Origin: Rhynchopus euleeides
Lineage: Eukaryota > Euglenozoa > Diplonemea > Diplonemida > Diplonemidae
Assembly: GCA_963210315.1 (NCBI GenBank)
Contig: OY723261.1
Span: forward strand, 1 to 64,000
Reading direction: 5' to 3'
DNA: 64,000 nucleotides
Shown here in pieces: positions 11,671 through 22,521 of this stretch. A model generated the notes under the pieces. That model saw only the letters and a program-made list of their open reading frames with translations, did no database searches and was not told where the DNA came from. Both the position numbers and the translations under genes were made by a program. Positions within the stretch are counted from its first letter, which is position 1, and the number at the start of each line of letters is the position of its first letter.

Positions 11671-11736
11671 GGAACAGATGCTCACTACCGTGGCCTCCGG
11701 CGGCTGGGGGGCTCCGCCCCCCAGACCCCCCTGTAG
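11671..11736 (+). repeat. Hairpin repeat, copy 3
   Basis: First module of the plus-orientation dimer; reads cagatgctcac instead of cagatgttcac and keeps the full G6/C6 stem. Confidence 0.9.
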
Positions 11737-11836
11737 TGTGCGTCTCGTACTCCGATCTCATAAGGTCAGGGAATCCAACCACTCCAGTAGTCTCAGGAGG
11801 ACGCAGCCAATTCACACAGAATCTGTACGACCACAA

Positions 11837-11902
11837 TGAACAGATGTTCACTACCGTGGCCTCCGGTGGCTGGGGGCTCCGCCCCCCAGACCCCCCATGT
11901 AG
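11837..11902 (+). repeat. Hairpin repeat, copy 4
   Basis: Second module of the plus-orientation dimer; the G run is one base shorter than the C run, so the stem carries a 1-base imbalance. Confidence 0.9.
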
Positions 11903-11946
11903 CGTGTGCCCGCCTAGTGACCAAGTCCTGGGTGGGTGCCGTCCGC

Positions 11947-13439
11947 AATAATTTTCAACTGAAAAAAACGGCACGTGCGGTTTTCCGTATGTAATTGTTT
12001 TTGCGTTTCCAAAACTGCGTAACCACTGCTGTTGAGCCAAGGTGACAATTTCTTTCAAAAAAAGAAACATGGTCTCGGTCCCTTAGAGTGCTTTGTAGGA
12101 GGACCTGCCGGCAGGGTGGGACGTGGGGTGAACATATTATCCAACCACGATGCGAATGCCATGAGAGGGGCGGAGGGGTCAGGAATGCAAACAAATGGTG
12201 CAACCAAATAGCAAACCAAGGCCCCAGCCATTTGTGAGTCACAGACTCGTCAGGTGGTGCCAAACAACAGCGGATACGAGCTGACGTCTGGCCATGTACG
12301 TGAACCACCAACTGGAGCTTGTAACGAAGTTCATGTCTTGCTATGTTGTTGGCTCTGCCCATTCCCCATGGTATCACAGTCAAATCGCAGAGACCCATGA
12401 ACGAACATCTTTCCCGCCTGTTTCGTGCAGGGTTTCCTCGTGTCGAGGAAGGTGTGCTAGCAGGGTCTGTCACGGGCAGTGTGAAAAACGTGCGGAGGTG
12501 GTGTTGTGCAGGTGGTCGTCGTTGTGTGCCTTGACGTGCCACTCCTGCTGCCTGTTATCGCAAACCCGCTTCGCCGACCAAGCCGAGCAGGTGTCGGAGC
12601 AACACGAGGCGACACGCGAACCACATAGGTCCACCTTCACAACCTTTGGCTGCAGAGACACCAGAGATCACGCTCTCGAGCGAGTCGGTCTTAGTGCGTT
12701 CACCACGGCTACAAGGATCACGTGAGTGTGTGTGGTGTGTGTGTGCCCACCCCCCCCCCCTCCTCCTGTGGCGTTTTCTTCTCTCTTCTTCTTCTTTCGC
12801 CTCATCTCCTGCAAGGTATCTTTGCTTGCCATGCAGTGTCCTGCCTTCGTTGTTTCCACCCCCTCACTCAGCTTTCTATTTTTGAGCTCTCCCCCCCCCC
12901 CCCCCAACCTGGTGGGATTGTGACATTTGACGATTTTTCGTTTTTGGGGCGTTCCGCCGAGTATTTTTATTTTCACAATTTCTCCTCCAACTCTGCCTGG
13001 CGGCGCACGTGAATCTTTTTGTAGTAGTGCAGAGCACACCGAGCACCTGCGCTTGGCGTGATCTCCACACACACACTGCAGCGACATTGCTCCAGTGACG
13101 TGCCACGTGTCTGTACAACTGGTTTCTCAAGGAAACCTGTTGTCTGAGTTTGTGGACTGCATTTTTTCTTCCTTCTTTGGAACCCCGTCTGGTGCGATGT
13201 ATTGTTCTGCTGCCCACCTGTTGTCAAGTCATTTCTCAAAACGTGGCGTCGCTGCAATCTCACTCAGCATGGGGTTCCCTTGATATTTTTTTTCGGCCGT
13301 TCTCCCTCCATCAGGGGTGGAGCTTGAAATATGGGGTTGCGGGCTGGATCGGGTCAGATCGGGTCAGCCAATTTTTTCTCACTGAATGGGTTCCCCCCCG
13401 GTTCGTCTCAGAGATCAGTGCTCGGGCCCAGCCTCCCGC
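11947..13439. other. Spacer between inverted dimers, no gene seen
   Basis: About 1.5 kb between the two inverted hairpin dimers. It includes C runs near 12750 and 12890, and near 13350 a repeated gatcgggtca. The open frames here are short and Pro-rich. Nothing indicates a gene or a transposase. Confidence 0.45.
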
Positions 13440-13496
13440 GAGGGTACCGGAAGATATGCAGCCCCGGATGCGCAAGGACTTGGTTACAAGACAAAC

Positions 13497-13566
13497 ACAT
13501 GCCGTAGGGGGGTCTGGGGGGCGGAGCCCCCAGCGGCCGGAGGCCACGGTAGTGAACATCTGTGAC
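13497..13566 (-). repeat. Hairpin repeat, copy 5
   Basis: Minus-strand copy; the C side of the stem is one base shorter (gagcccccag). Confidence 0.9.
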
Positions 13567-13672
13567 TTGCGGGCGTACGGATTCTGTGTGAGTTGGCTGC
13601 GTCCTCCTGAGGATACTGAGGGCCTCTGTACTCCATTCCCTGATGTAAAGGGCTTGGGTACAAGACAGGCAC

Positions 13673-13742
13673 ATGCCACAGGGGGGTCTGGGGGGCGGAG
13701 CCCCCCAGCCGCCGGAGGCCACGGTAGTAAATGTCTGTTGCA
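13673..13742 (-). repeat. Hairpin repeat, copy 6
   Basis: Minus-strand copy with a complete stem; the distal part reads agtaaatgtctg instead of agtgaacatctg. Confidence 0.9.
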
Positions 13743-13745
13743 CGG

Positions 13746-15344
13746 TACGGGTTGGGCAGCTTCATTTGTCCTCTATTGTGACTGTTTGAGGCCTGTGCTC
13801 ATGTCGCTGGGGTGACTTTGCTCACGAAACGCCTCCTGGTCACCTTGAGACCCCAAGGCGAGGAGCCAACTTTTCCGGTTTCCCGAAAATCTATATTTTT
13901 TTTTCTTTTTACCCCTGACCTGATTTTTTGTGAGGGCCTGCAGAAAATCAGGTCAGCTGACCCGAAAAAGCCCCCAAGCACCACCCCTGCCCTCCATTCA
14001 TTCCATACCATAGCCACACTATGTGCTGTCACCTTGCTGCTTGGTGATTCCCGCCAAAACCATTCATTTGCCGTCTCTTCAATACTTTACCGCCCCCCGC
14101 CCCCGGGGGCCCCCACGATGTAGTCGAGACCCGAATCGCCAGATGGGTCGGAACCCTGGAAAGTAAGACTCAAACAATTTCACCTCTAAAACTCCTTCAA
14201 AAAACATTGGGACCAAAATTCCAAAAGATCGGATCGCCCTCAATTCCCTTTCTCCCCCCCACCTCCCCCTCCCCTCCCCCCCAGCTTCTCGGGGTGTTGC
14301 CAAACTGGCAACGACTAGCCGCAGTTGTGTGTCCGCTGTCTCGTGCTCCCGCTCTTTCCCGGGTCGCACCGGCACCAGTGTGCCGAGTTCATCCTGAGTT
14401 TTCTCAGGCCAATGCAATTCAGGAGATCTTGTGGAAGACGTGTTCGCGTATTCCGTCACTTTCCGTGGCACTCGCAGCTGGAGCACCGGGTGCCAAGCAG
14501 CGGGTCAAGCAAAATCAGAAACAACTGTTGTTCAACGCCTCACCGGGGACAGGACTCTCGGGGGCACGGACCTTCCGGGCGCAGATGGTCCGAAGCCCCC
14601 TCGTTGGTCACTTCCCACCGGAACTCCCCTGAGGGAACCGAATGTCGCCGATCAAAACAACACAACAAAATCGTGAGCAGCCCGGTCGGAGTTGTGACGT
14701 GGGTGGTGGGGGGGGGGGGTGGTGGGGGGGGCTTCGAAGTCTTGACCCCTCAATTCGTTGTTCTCTCCGTTCTGTTCGTCTTTTCATTCAACAATTGCTG
14801 AGTATGTTTCCCGAAGTTTCACCCGCCCTCTCTCCCGGATTTCATGGGCCTGGAACAGAAAGCGCGCCGATTGTGATAATTCGTCATTCGCGACAGGCTC
14901 GGTGGGGGAGTGGGAGTGGAGCGTCCCACATCGCATTGCACTGCACTGCACGCATCAGTGGGAGTCTGCTCGAGTGGGTTTTTTTTTGAAAAACACTGAA
15001 ACTGGTTGTGATTTCACCATCTGGACACAGGCAAACCCCCCCTCATGGCAGTCACGTGTCTATCTACTCTGGATCACATAGGACCGAACACCCCCATCAA
15101 ACGCAAGCCTGAAAATCCGATCCACACAATTGACGGTTCTTTTGAAAGAAATATGTGTCCTGATCCTTGTTGGGGGAACAGCAATCAAAGCGATGATTTC
15201 AACAACACGCCTCTTCTGTCAAAGCCACGCAATGCACTGAATTGAAATGCACTCTGAAGATCAGGCCTGTAGTGGTCTCACACCCAACCGGCACTCCAGC
15301 TGGGGATTCAGCGGAGGTTTTCTTCGTATTTTTTTGCCGGGGGG
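13746..15344. other. Non-coding stretch with G tract, no gene seen
   Basis: It contains T-rich (13895) and C-rich (14250-14285) tracts and a strong G tract at about 14700-14730 that could form a G-quadruplex. Short frames have no recognisable domain. Confidence 0.45.
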
Positions 15345-15560
15345 GGGGGGTAGGGGTGGGGAAAAGCTGTTTAAAAACGCATTTTTGAGGTCCCCCCAGA
15401 ACACCCCAAAAGTGCATAAAAACCCCACAAACCGACCCAAAACCCTCCGGAAACGTGTTTTTGGGGTGTTTCGCAGGTGTTTGGCTTGATTTTTTGGCAC
15501 TATGCCGAAAGTTGAAAAGGTGGCCACCTTCCCGTACCTGGGCCTGGCCACCTTCGGGGC
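15345..15560 (-). repeat. Second dispersed repeat family, minus-orientation copy
   Basis: Its reverse complement matches 16660-16880: shared blocks include caggtacgggaaggtggcca, aaacacct, a long stretch with ttttggggt words, and cttttccccacccctag at the end. Identity is moderate with indels. It forms the left arm of an inverted repeat. Confidence 0.7.
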
Positions 15561-16659
15561 CTTGAACACACGCAGATGCCGTGCACAACGCCGGATGGGC
15601 AGGTGGGCCCAGCAGGAAGCACAGTTCTTCGTGGTGCTTTTTCTGGGGCTGAAGACAGTCATTTGCAAGGTGGGAGGCAGTTGCCTGCTCCAAAATCGCT
15701 CGCAGTACAGCGGCTGCATCCCAACCCCCAGAAGGGCGTTTCTGCTGGCCCTGGGCAAGGCCGTGCCTGGTCTATCAGGGAGCGGCAGGTGGCGGACAGC
15801 GCAGGTTTGTCCGGTGCCTGAATTGTGAGCACAGGCGGCATCCTCACCGTGCCAGATGGAGGAATAAGGGCTTGCCTCGGCAAGCATTACAACTGTTGTC
15901 CACGAATCGTCAGCAATTACTGCAGTACACCAAGCTGGCCTGTCTGTAGCAGATAGATGTGCTCCACAGAAGTAGAAGCACACGACAGAGGCCGCTGATT
16001 CAATACTCGGTGAGGAGATACTGATGCGATTGCATCACTGCACAAGGCCCTATCATCCGCCACAGTGTCCACCACTTTCACCGGTATCTAAGTACAAGCT
16101 AAGCTCTGTGCGCAGTCTCCAGGGTCCTCAGCCCGGGTGCGAACGTCAGGTGAGGCACAAGTCAGGCAAGTATGCCTGGATTCTGCAGTCAGCGTCGAAT
16201 GTACGAGGAATGGCGAGATGATTTCCTAGCTGCTGTTGAAGACGGAGACTTCGGAAGAGCACAGCCTTCGATGTGTTCGACCCCAGAAGTACACCGCGTG
16301 CCGCTCCTGTCTGCCATTCTTTCTTTCCAGCAGCAATGCAGCACATGAAACGTGGTCACCATATTAAACATGCGCATGGCAGGGCAGTGTCTCACCGGAT
16401 CACCGAGAGGGGTGTACAACGACCTGCAGGGCTGCCTCAAGTCGATGAGGAAATGCTGTGCACCTCCTTCCCTGTATACCACCAAATGGCACGGCACAAC
16501 TGGGGCCCCGAAACCACCCACTATTTGGCGCCAATCACGAGGGGCTGCTCAAACAGGAGCTTACTGAGTGCCTAGGGTCAGCCAATATGTGCCCCCGGAC
16601 CCTCCTGGCGCTCAGAAGTCGTGTTTCAGTGCTGTTTCCGTGCCCAGGGGATAATGTGT

Positions 16660-16880
16660 CTCTCTCCTGGCCACCCCCAGGTACGGGAAGGTGGCCACCC
16701 CAAAAATACGGTCAAAAAAGCCCACCAAACACCTCCAAACACCCCTACACACCATTTTTTTGGGGTTCCGGACCGGTTCTGGGTGGATTTCATGGTTTTT
16801 GGGGGTCTCTGGGGTGTTGTGCAAAAAAATGCAAAATTTACGCTTTTTGGGGGCTTTTCCCCACCCCTAGGGGCAGAGAC
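16660..16880 (+). repeat. Second dispersed repeat family, plus-orientation copy
   Basis: Partner of 15345-15560 in opposite orientation, ~1.1 kb away. Several disrupted short frames cross it; none looks like a protein family. Confidence 0.7.
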
Positions 16881-16889
16881 CCCGATAAG

Positions 16890-17760
16890 AATCCGACCCC
16901 CTGACCCCACCCGACCCCCGACCCCCTCTTATAAAAGACCCCCCCCCCCCCCCCAAATATCTGGGAAAAACCCAGGGTTTTTCCCGAGGAAACGCGGGTT
17001 TCTCCCTCTGTTGCATTGTTCGGGCTCCGTGCGGATCGTAGTGGGGTCACTTTGTTGGTGTAGGTGCCACACAACACCCCTGAAATGCGGAGGTGGTCCA
17101 TCGAGAATGGGGGGTCGGAAACCCGGGGGTCGGATATGGGGGTCAGAGGGGGTCGGCCCCCCTCCCGACCCCCCCATTGTTCTCGGGGGTCGGGATACGG
17201 GGGGTCGGAGGGGTCGGAAGGGGGTCAGAAAATGGGGGTCGGAACTTTTGCACTATTTCTCAGGGGTCGGAAAATGGGGGGTTGCAAACTCGGGGGTCGG
17301 AGTATGAGGGGTCGGCACCCCTCCCGACCCCCTCCGACCCCCCCACACAGGGTTTGCAAAACCCCGTCCTTTTGAATATTTGGGACTTCTGCGGATCGTA
17401 GTGGGGTCATTTCGTGGATAGAAGTACCAAGCTTCACTCATGAAATGTGGGTCTGGTCCAGGGATATTCATGGGAGGAGATGCCTGGGAGGCACACACCA
17501 TGCCACCCTACTCACCCACCCAGCGGCACCCTCCCCGACCCCCTCCTCGGGTTTTTCAAAAACCCGTTCTTTTGAATGTTTGGAGTTTGTGCGGATCGCA
17601 GTGGGGTCATTTTGGCCATGGGGTGCCTATGAACACCCCTTATTGGTGGTCCCCATTCAGGCAAATTCCTCAAGGCTACCCCCTCGGACCCCCTCCCGAC
17701 CCCCGACCCCTGACCCCCCCGACCCCCGACCCCCTCTTATCGGGGTCTATGCCTAGGGGG
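16890..17760 (+). repeat. GGGGTCGG-rich tract with three copies of a gcggatcg motif
   Basis: Rich in ggggtcgg and its complement ccgacccc. Three units begin with gtgcggatcgtagtggggtc or a close variant (about 17030, 17391, 17590). The motif resembles the reverse complement of gaccccatcgtgatccgcac in both copies of the tandem element (about 6453 and 7441), linking two repeat regions. G-quadruplex formation is likely in vitro. No gene. Confidence 0.65.
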
Positions 17761-19200
17761 GGGGGGGGCATTCCTTTTCACAATGTTCAGCCCATTTTCA
17801 TTGTTTAGCAAGAACGAACGCAGGCACATCTTCAATATACCACCGAACTGCACACAGCAATACCACACACACACAGCTGGGCAAGGACCCGGGTGGTCAC
17901 TATGTGGCAGGGGTGGTGCAACTTCCGGGGTGCTCTCCAGACCGCACCATCAGTGACCTCCAACACATCTCTGAGGAGGGCTGTCGTGGCACGAGGCGAT
18001 GGCTGATCGAGTTTCATCATAATTGCTGCGAGCAGCGAGCTTGAGCCCCTACACCCCTTGGTCGGAGAATCAGAATACACGCGCATCCGTCTCGACCCAA
18101 AGAGAAGAGGGGGGGGGGGGTACGGCCTGGCCTGTTCGTCACAGCAACCTTTTCGTATTGCTTCTGTGTCTTCTTGTCTGGTTCCTTTTGAAACCCCATG
18201 AGCAAACCACAAGGAGCGGGGGCGTGGGGGGCGTGGAGGGAATGTCGCTCGAGGGGGGGTGCAGGATGGAATATTCATGACAGTTGAATGACGAATTACT
18301 CGGCACTCACACCGGGGCTTCCGTGTTTGGGTACAGTGAAGGGGTCAGTTCACACAACAGGTGCGTCCTCTGTCGCCAGCCAACATCCATATCCGCCAGA
18401 AGCGCTCGAAGTGCTGCATGGTGATGAGGGGTCGTGGATTGTCTCCGTCAAATTTACATTGACGTAGGAATACCACCCCCTGGTGTCGTCTGCCAATCTT
18501 AGGTGTCTTGCTCCCGGTGGGGGAGACGGCATGAAGAGTGGTCCGTATGTTAGTCCTCGTCATGCAGAAACACGTTGTCATGAACTGAAAGCCGCGTTTG
18601 GCAGAGTATTCGAATAATTCGTTATTCGTGGTGGGTCCGAATAATCCATCCTCGGGGACGGGGTGGGGTGGGGGGCGGTGATGGGGATAATGCAAAACCG
18701 CGTGTCCATAAACACATAACGCAGTTGTTCAGCTGAAGCAGATGTTTGAAAGGTGGTCACTTTCGAGAAGCAGGGAAAGACGGGTCGAGAAGCTGTCCTG
18801 GTCCTTGGATGGGGAAGCAACAGCTCGTTACGGTTTTTCGGGATAGCAAAGCATATTTTTTTGTAACATCGGTAGTTCAGTAGAAAATACTGTTGGCGGG
18901 GGAGAGGGGGGGGGGGGTGCAATGGTGCCGGCATTGGGCGGCAATGCGCACCACTGACAGGTCAAATGCACATGGCAAATCATGAAAGCAAACAAGGGAG
19001 GATGGTGAGTATTGCATTGATGACTGCCTTGACACGGCATCACAAACACAACCAACCCCCGACAGACCGTACGCAACCAGTACATTTTTCAACCCCTTTG
19101 AATACACACAACAAGCTTCACTTCCAAGCTGCACTTCGAAACACCAACAACATCTTCCTGAGAAGCCACCGCGCCAGCCAACGTAGACTCAGCAGTGACA
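17761..19200. other. Upstream of plus-strand gene cluster, no gene seen
   Basis: G runs at 17758-17768, 18111-18120 and 18909-18918, and otherwise unremarkable sequence. A minus-strand frame at 18345-18695 is open but unsupported. A 3' splice-like site (ctcagcag) ends at about 19195, just before the ATG of the next gene. Confidence 0.45.
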
Positions 19201-20130
19201 ATGTCGACAGCCGCAACGTTGACCTCGTACTCTGCTGACATGCTCATGTCTGTCGCACTGGTCGCGGTGACAGTCGGTTTCGTGGTGACGGTGAAGCACG
19301 TGATGATCTTGCTGAAAGCTTCTCTCCGACGCAACCCGGAAGTAACTGAACGGAAGGCACCCCCAGCTCCTGTTGCAGTTGTCGAGGCATCGATTCCCGC
19401 GAAGACCTCATACAAGGTATGGCATGCACGCGACAGCGCCCTTACACACCCTCCGCAGCCTCTGAAGCTCAAGGACGACCTCGCTACAGTTGCAGCCGTG
19501 GCTGCGTTTGCAGTGCTCGCCGACTGCCGGGCTGGCCTGCAGAGCGTCGGTGATGATGCGATTCTGACGCAGCCGCGTGCCGAGCCGGAGATGGCCGAGG
19601 TGGTCGGCATGCACACGCTGCTGCGCGCTGCCCGCCCTGAGGAGGTGGAGTCTGAGGAGCCGGAGGAGTTCGCCGTGTCGTCGGAGGAGAACTCGTCCGA
19701 CGCTCGCACCGTCTCCGAGCAGCTCAGCTCGAGGGGCTCCAGCCCCGACATGTGCCCCGAGCTTCTGGACTCGGACAGCGTGTCGGCCTGCTCCAGCATG
19801 CCGTCCCTGGAGGACGTCGAGATCGCCGACTACGAAATCGAGGCCGCCCCGCGTGACCAGTGGCACCCGCTGCACTCGACAGGCGACTCGGTCCACCCTC
19901 TCGGATCCCTCGAGGGCGCCTTTTCCCGCCTGACGCACAAGGCACAGGCCCCTGCGAAGATCATCTACCTGGATGACAACGGTGATGAGCTGCTGGAGCG
20001 CCCTTCCGCAGGAAACCTGATGATGTTCGTGGCTGACCAGCCATTCTCGCAGCACAACTGGGCCCCATCAGGGTTCGACGGGCAGTACGTTTCTTTCGAC
20101 TACGTGCAGCCCCTGCAGCCTGTCGCCTAA
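19201..20130 (+). CDS. Unrecognised single-pass acidic membrane protein
   Basis: 309 residues from ATG 19201. A hydrophobic segment at about residues 12-40 looks like a signal anchor; it is followed by a Pro/Ala linker, a second weakly hydrophobic Ala-rich patch (about 100-112), and a long Glu/Ser/Asp-rich region (about 125-230). The C-terminal ~60 residues are more ordered and aromatic. The start is preceded by ctcagcag, giving only a 5-nt leader. It is the first gene of the plus-strand series; an AATAAA-like sequence lies near 20497. No family is recognised and no function is proposed. Confidence 0.7.
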   Translation: MSTAATLTSYSADMLMSVALVAVTVGFVVTVKHVMILLKASLRRNPEVTERKAPPAPVAVVEASIPAKTSYKVWHARDSALTHPPQPLKLKDDLATVAAVAAFAVLADCRAGLQSVGDDAILTQPRAEPEMAEVVGMHTLLRAARPEEVESEEPEEFAVSSEENSSDARTVSEQLSSRGSSPDMCPELLDSDSVSACSSMPSLEDVEIADYEIEAAPRDQWHPLHSTGDSVHPLGSLEGAFSRLTHKAQAPAKIIYLDDNGDELLERPSAGNLMMFVADQPFSQHNWAPSGFDGQYVSFDYVQPLQPVA

Positions 20131-22521
20131 GCAGGCGTGCAGCTGTATGGAGTGCGTGTCCGGTGTGCGCATGGTTCATCCTGTAGGCATTCTGAGCCCG
20201 CCGTGGAAGAACATCGGCCTGCCCCGGCTTGCAGTCACCTGCTACTAAACTGTTCCATCTCAATCTTTCTTGTCGTTCTCGTGGTTCACTCTAGCTTATG
20301 TCTCGAAGCGTTGAGCGTGTTCAAAGATTTTTCCTCTTTTGTCTTTTCCTTGCTGCTTTTCTGGAGCGGTATTTTTGTGGGGAACGCCCCACACAGCCCA
20401 TCCCAATCCAGATGGCCGTTTCCCGTCAGATGGGACATTTTCTTTTCCCGTGGTCTGTGCTGTTTGGTTCCCATATCTCAAAACAAGGAAAGATTCAAAT
20501 AAACTGACATAACTGCGAACACTGGTCTGCGGGCGACGCCTCCCTTCCCCCAGCACTATCCCTCTCTGTTTAGGGTTTGCCTCTTCATTCCTTCCTGGCT
20601 CTGCGCGTCCTCTGAATAGCGTCGTGCTGTCACAGGATGCTTCATTTTCCCGATTCTCGGTAAGACACCGTGAATCAGGAGAAGCTGATGTGACGTCACA
20701 ACATATCCAACCGACGCATGCGGACCAGGGGACTGATGGTCGTGAAACCCGCACTGTGGTGAACGGTGCTTTTCGCAGGGGTCATGCCCGCACTCCATCG
20801 CACTTGATGACTTATGTTATAAGGAACCACGCCCCTTTCTCTTCCCTCCCACTTTTGAAAAGAACCCAATTGTGGCCAATCCCACCTGTGGTGACTTGAC
20901 CGGAGTGCCCTTGCCTGAGCGGGATTCGACAACCCCGACACAGGCACGGATGCAGTGTACATTGCTGTACCGTGGCACACGTCAAGGTGAAGCGGGGTTT
21001 TGCCGCACTTACATTGCATTAGCCGAAGCAGTATTTTGCTACGGCTGAATGTGCTCGGAGGCAGCACATCAAAAAAAGGGTTTTCACCCCAACAGAAAAG
21101 CGCTCTGCTGTCCCTTATATTTGTTTAGTATTTTGCATTTTTGTTGTTGTTGTTGTTGTTGATGTTTTTGTTGTTTTTGTTCCACCTTTTGTCATTCCCA
21201 AGGTGTACTCCGTGATGAATATCTATGTTGACATTACTGACAAGCTCCCAGTCAGATGGGTCATTCAATATACCGAAGTTTTCATCTTTTTAGCTCGCTT
21301 TGTTGGGTGCTGACTCTTACGAGTGGCAGTTCAGCTCTTGCCGAATGAAAGTCACCGCGCGTGTATCAGGATTGATGATTGCATTCGAGTGGGTTGCTTC
21401 CCACTCAACTGTTGAGAACCCAACTGCTACTCCATCGGTATCGATTTTGGCAGAATCTTTTTCCCTTTGAACCTTCCCAACCACCCCCTTCCCTTCATGA
21501 GTGCAACATTACTGTGACATATCCCTTCTCTTCCAATGATGGCCCCGCCGATATGGAAAGACCAAGAACCCGTGGCAATCCGTGGTGGCCTGCGCTGTTA
21601 TTATTTTGTCGCTTCACCGCAACAACCAAAAATGGAAGACGAGAGGTGGCGCAGCCATCCTCTATTGACCCCTATATCCCACTCCCCCGTTTCCCCTTTG
21701 CGTGTTGTGTTGGTATACAGCGGGACTCATGGATGAGCCCATCGAAGTTTGAATCGCTGCAGATCGGAGCCCTGCTGACGAGTGTGCTCCCTGCACCACT
21801 CGGGCAGTCGGCTCATTGAACGCCTTGGAGCGTGCAAAAAGAGTGTGCGCAATCGCTTGTGTCGTGCATGCATACCCTGACAAACATCACCTGCTGCCAC
21901 ACGTTTTTTTTGTTATTGTGTTCGGAAGGGAGGGGTGCGTGCCCGCCCTTTGTTCGTACGCCATGTTTCATTGCATTTTCTTATGTGGTGGCAACATCTC
22001 GGTTGGGAGAAATCACAGCAGAGAGCTCGACTATATTACTCCACAGCCAGAGAAATTTGTGAGGCATTTGGGGCTGTTGTCCTCAACGAAAGTCGGGTGG
22101 TGCAGGGGCGAGTTGTTGTGCATCTCAAACTGGGATGCGCAACAGCGGAAGGCCACACACGGACTCTCGAGACTCATATTCTTTGCTATCGCACCATGCA
22201 GCTCGGGTGGTTTTTAGTGTCGACCGCCCCGTTCTTCTTCCCGCTCTGAAGAGATTCAAATGCGGGAGCAACCAGACAGAACGGGATGCATGGACTGACC
22301 GGAGCGCTGGTGCGCATCTCCTGAAGGAAGGCAAAATGAATACTCCAAAGGACGGTGCCGTGTGGTGTGGACAGTGAAACTGGCTCGGAGGATCCCCTGC
22401 CCAGTCGCTTTTTGTACACCAACTTTGTCTCTGAGTGAATTCACACCCTCACCACACCCTCAGGTTCCCAGAGGGGCCCGTGTGCCTCATAACACGCCCA
22501 GTGCGTGTCTCGTCGAGCAAG
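20131..22521. other. Intergenic stretch, no gene seen
   Basis: 2.4 kb containing the likely 3' UTR of the preceding gene, a (GTT)n run near 21141-21161 and scattered short frames without domain features. It ends with a clear 3' splice-like site (caccctcag, to 22462), 60 nt before the next ATG. Confidence 0.45.

Larger units (their letters stand above)
11641..11945 (+). repeat. Dimeric hairpin element, plus orientation
   Basis: Two hairpin modules (11671-11736 and 11837-11902) are separated by a linker containing tctcaggaggacgcagcca and cacacagaatctgtacg. The same linker occurs in reverse complement between the two modules at 13440-13745, so the whole dimer behaves as one dispersed element. 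No coding frame inside is convincing. Confidence 0.75.
13440..13745 (-). repeat. Dimeric hairpin element, minus orientation
   Basis: Reverse-complement counterpart of 11641-11945: two hairpin modules (13497-13566, 13673-13742) flank a linker with the reverse complement of aggaggacgcagcca. The pair forms a large inverted repeat with arms ~300 bp and a ~1.5 kb spacer. Confidence 0.75.

Noticed and set aside
18345-18695. Minus-strand 116-residue frame
   Set aside because: No recognisable domain, no acceptor-like start context, and opposite to the adjacent gene direction.
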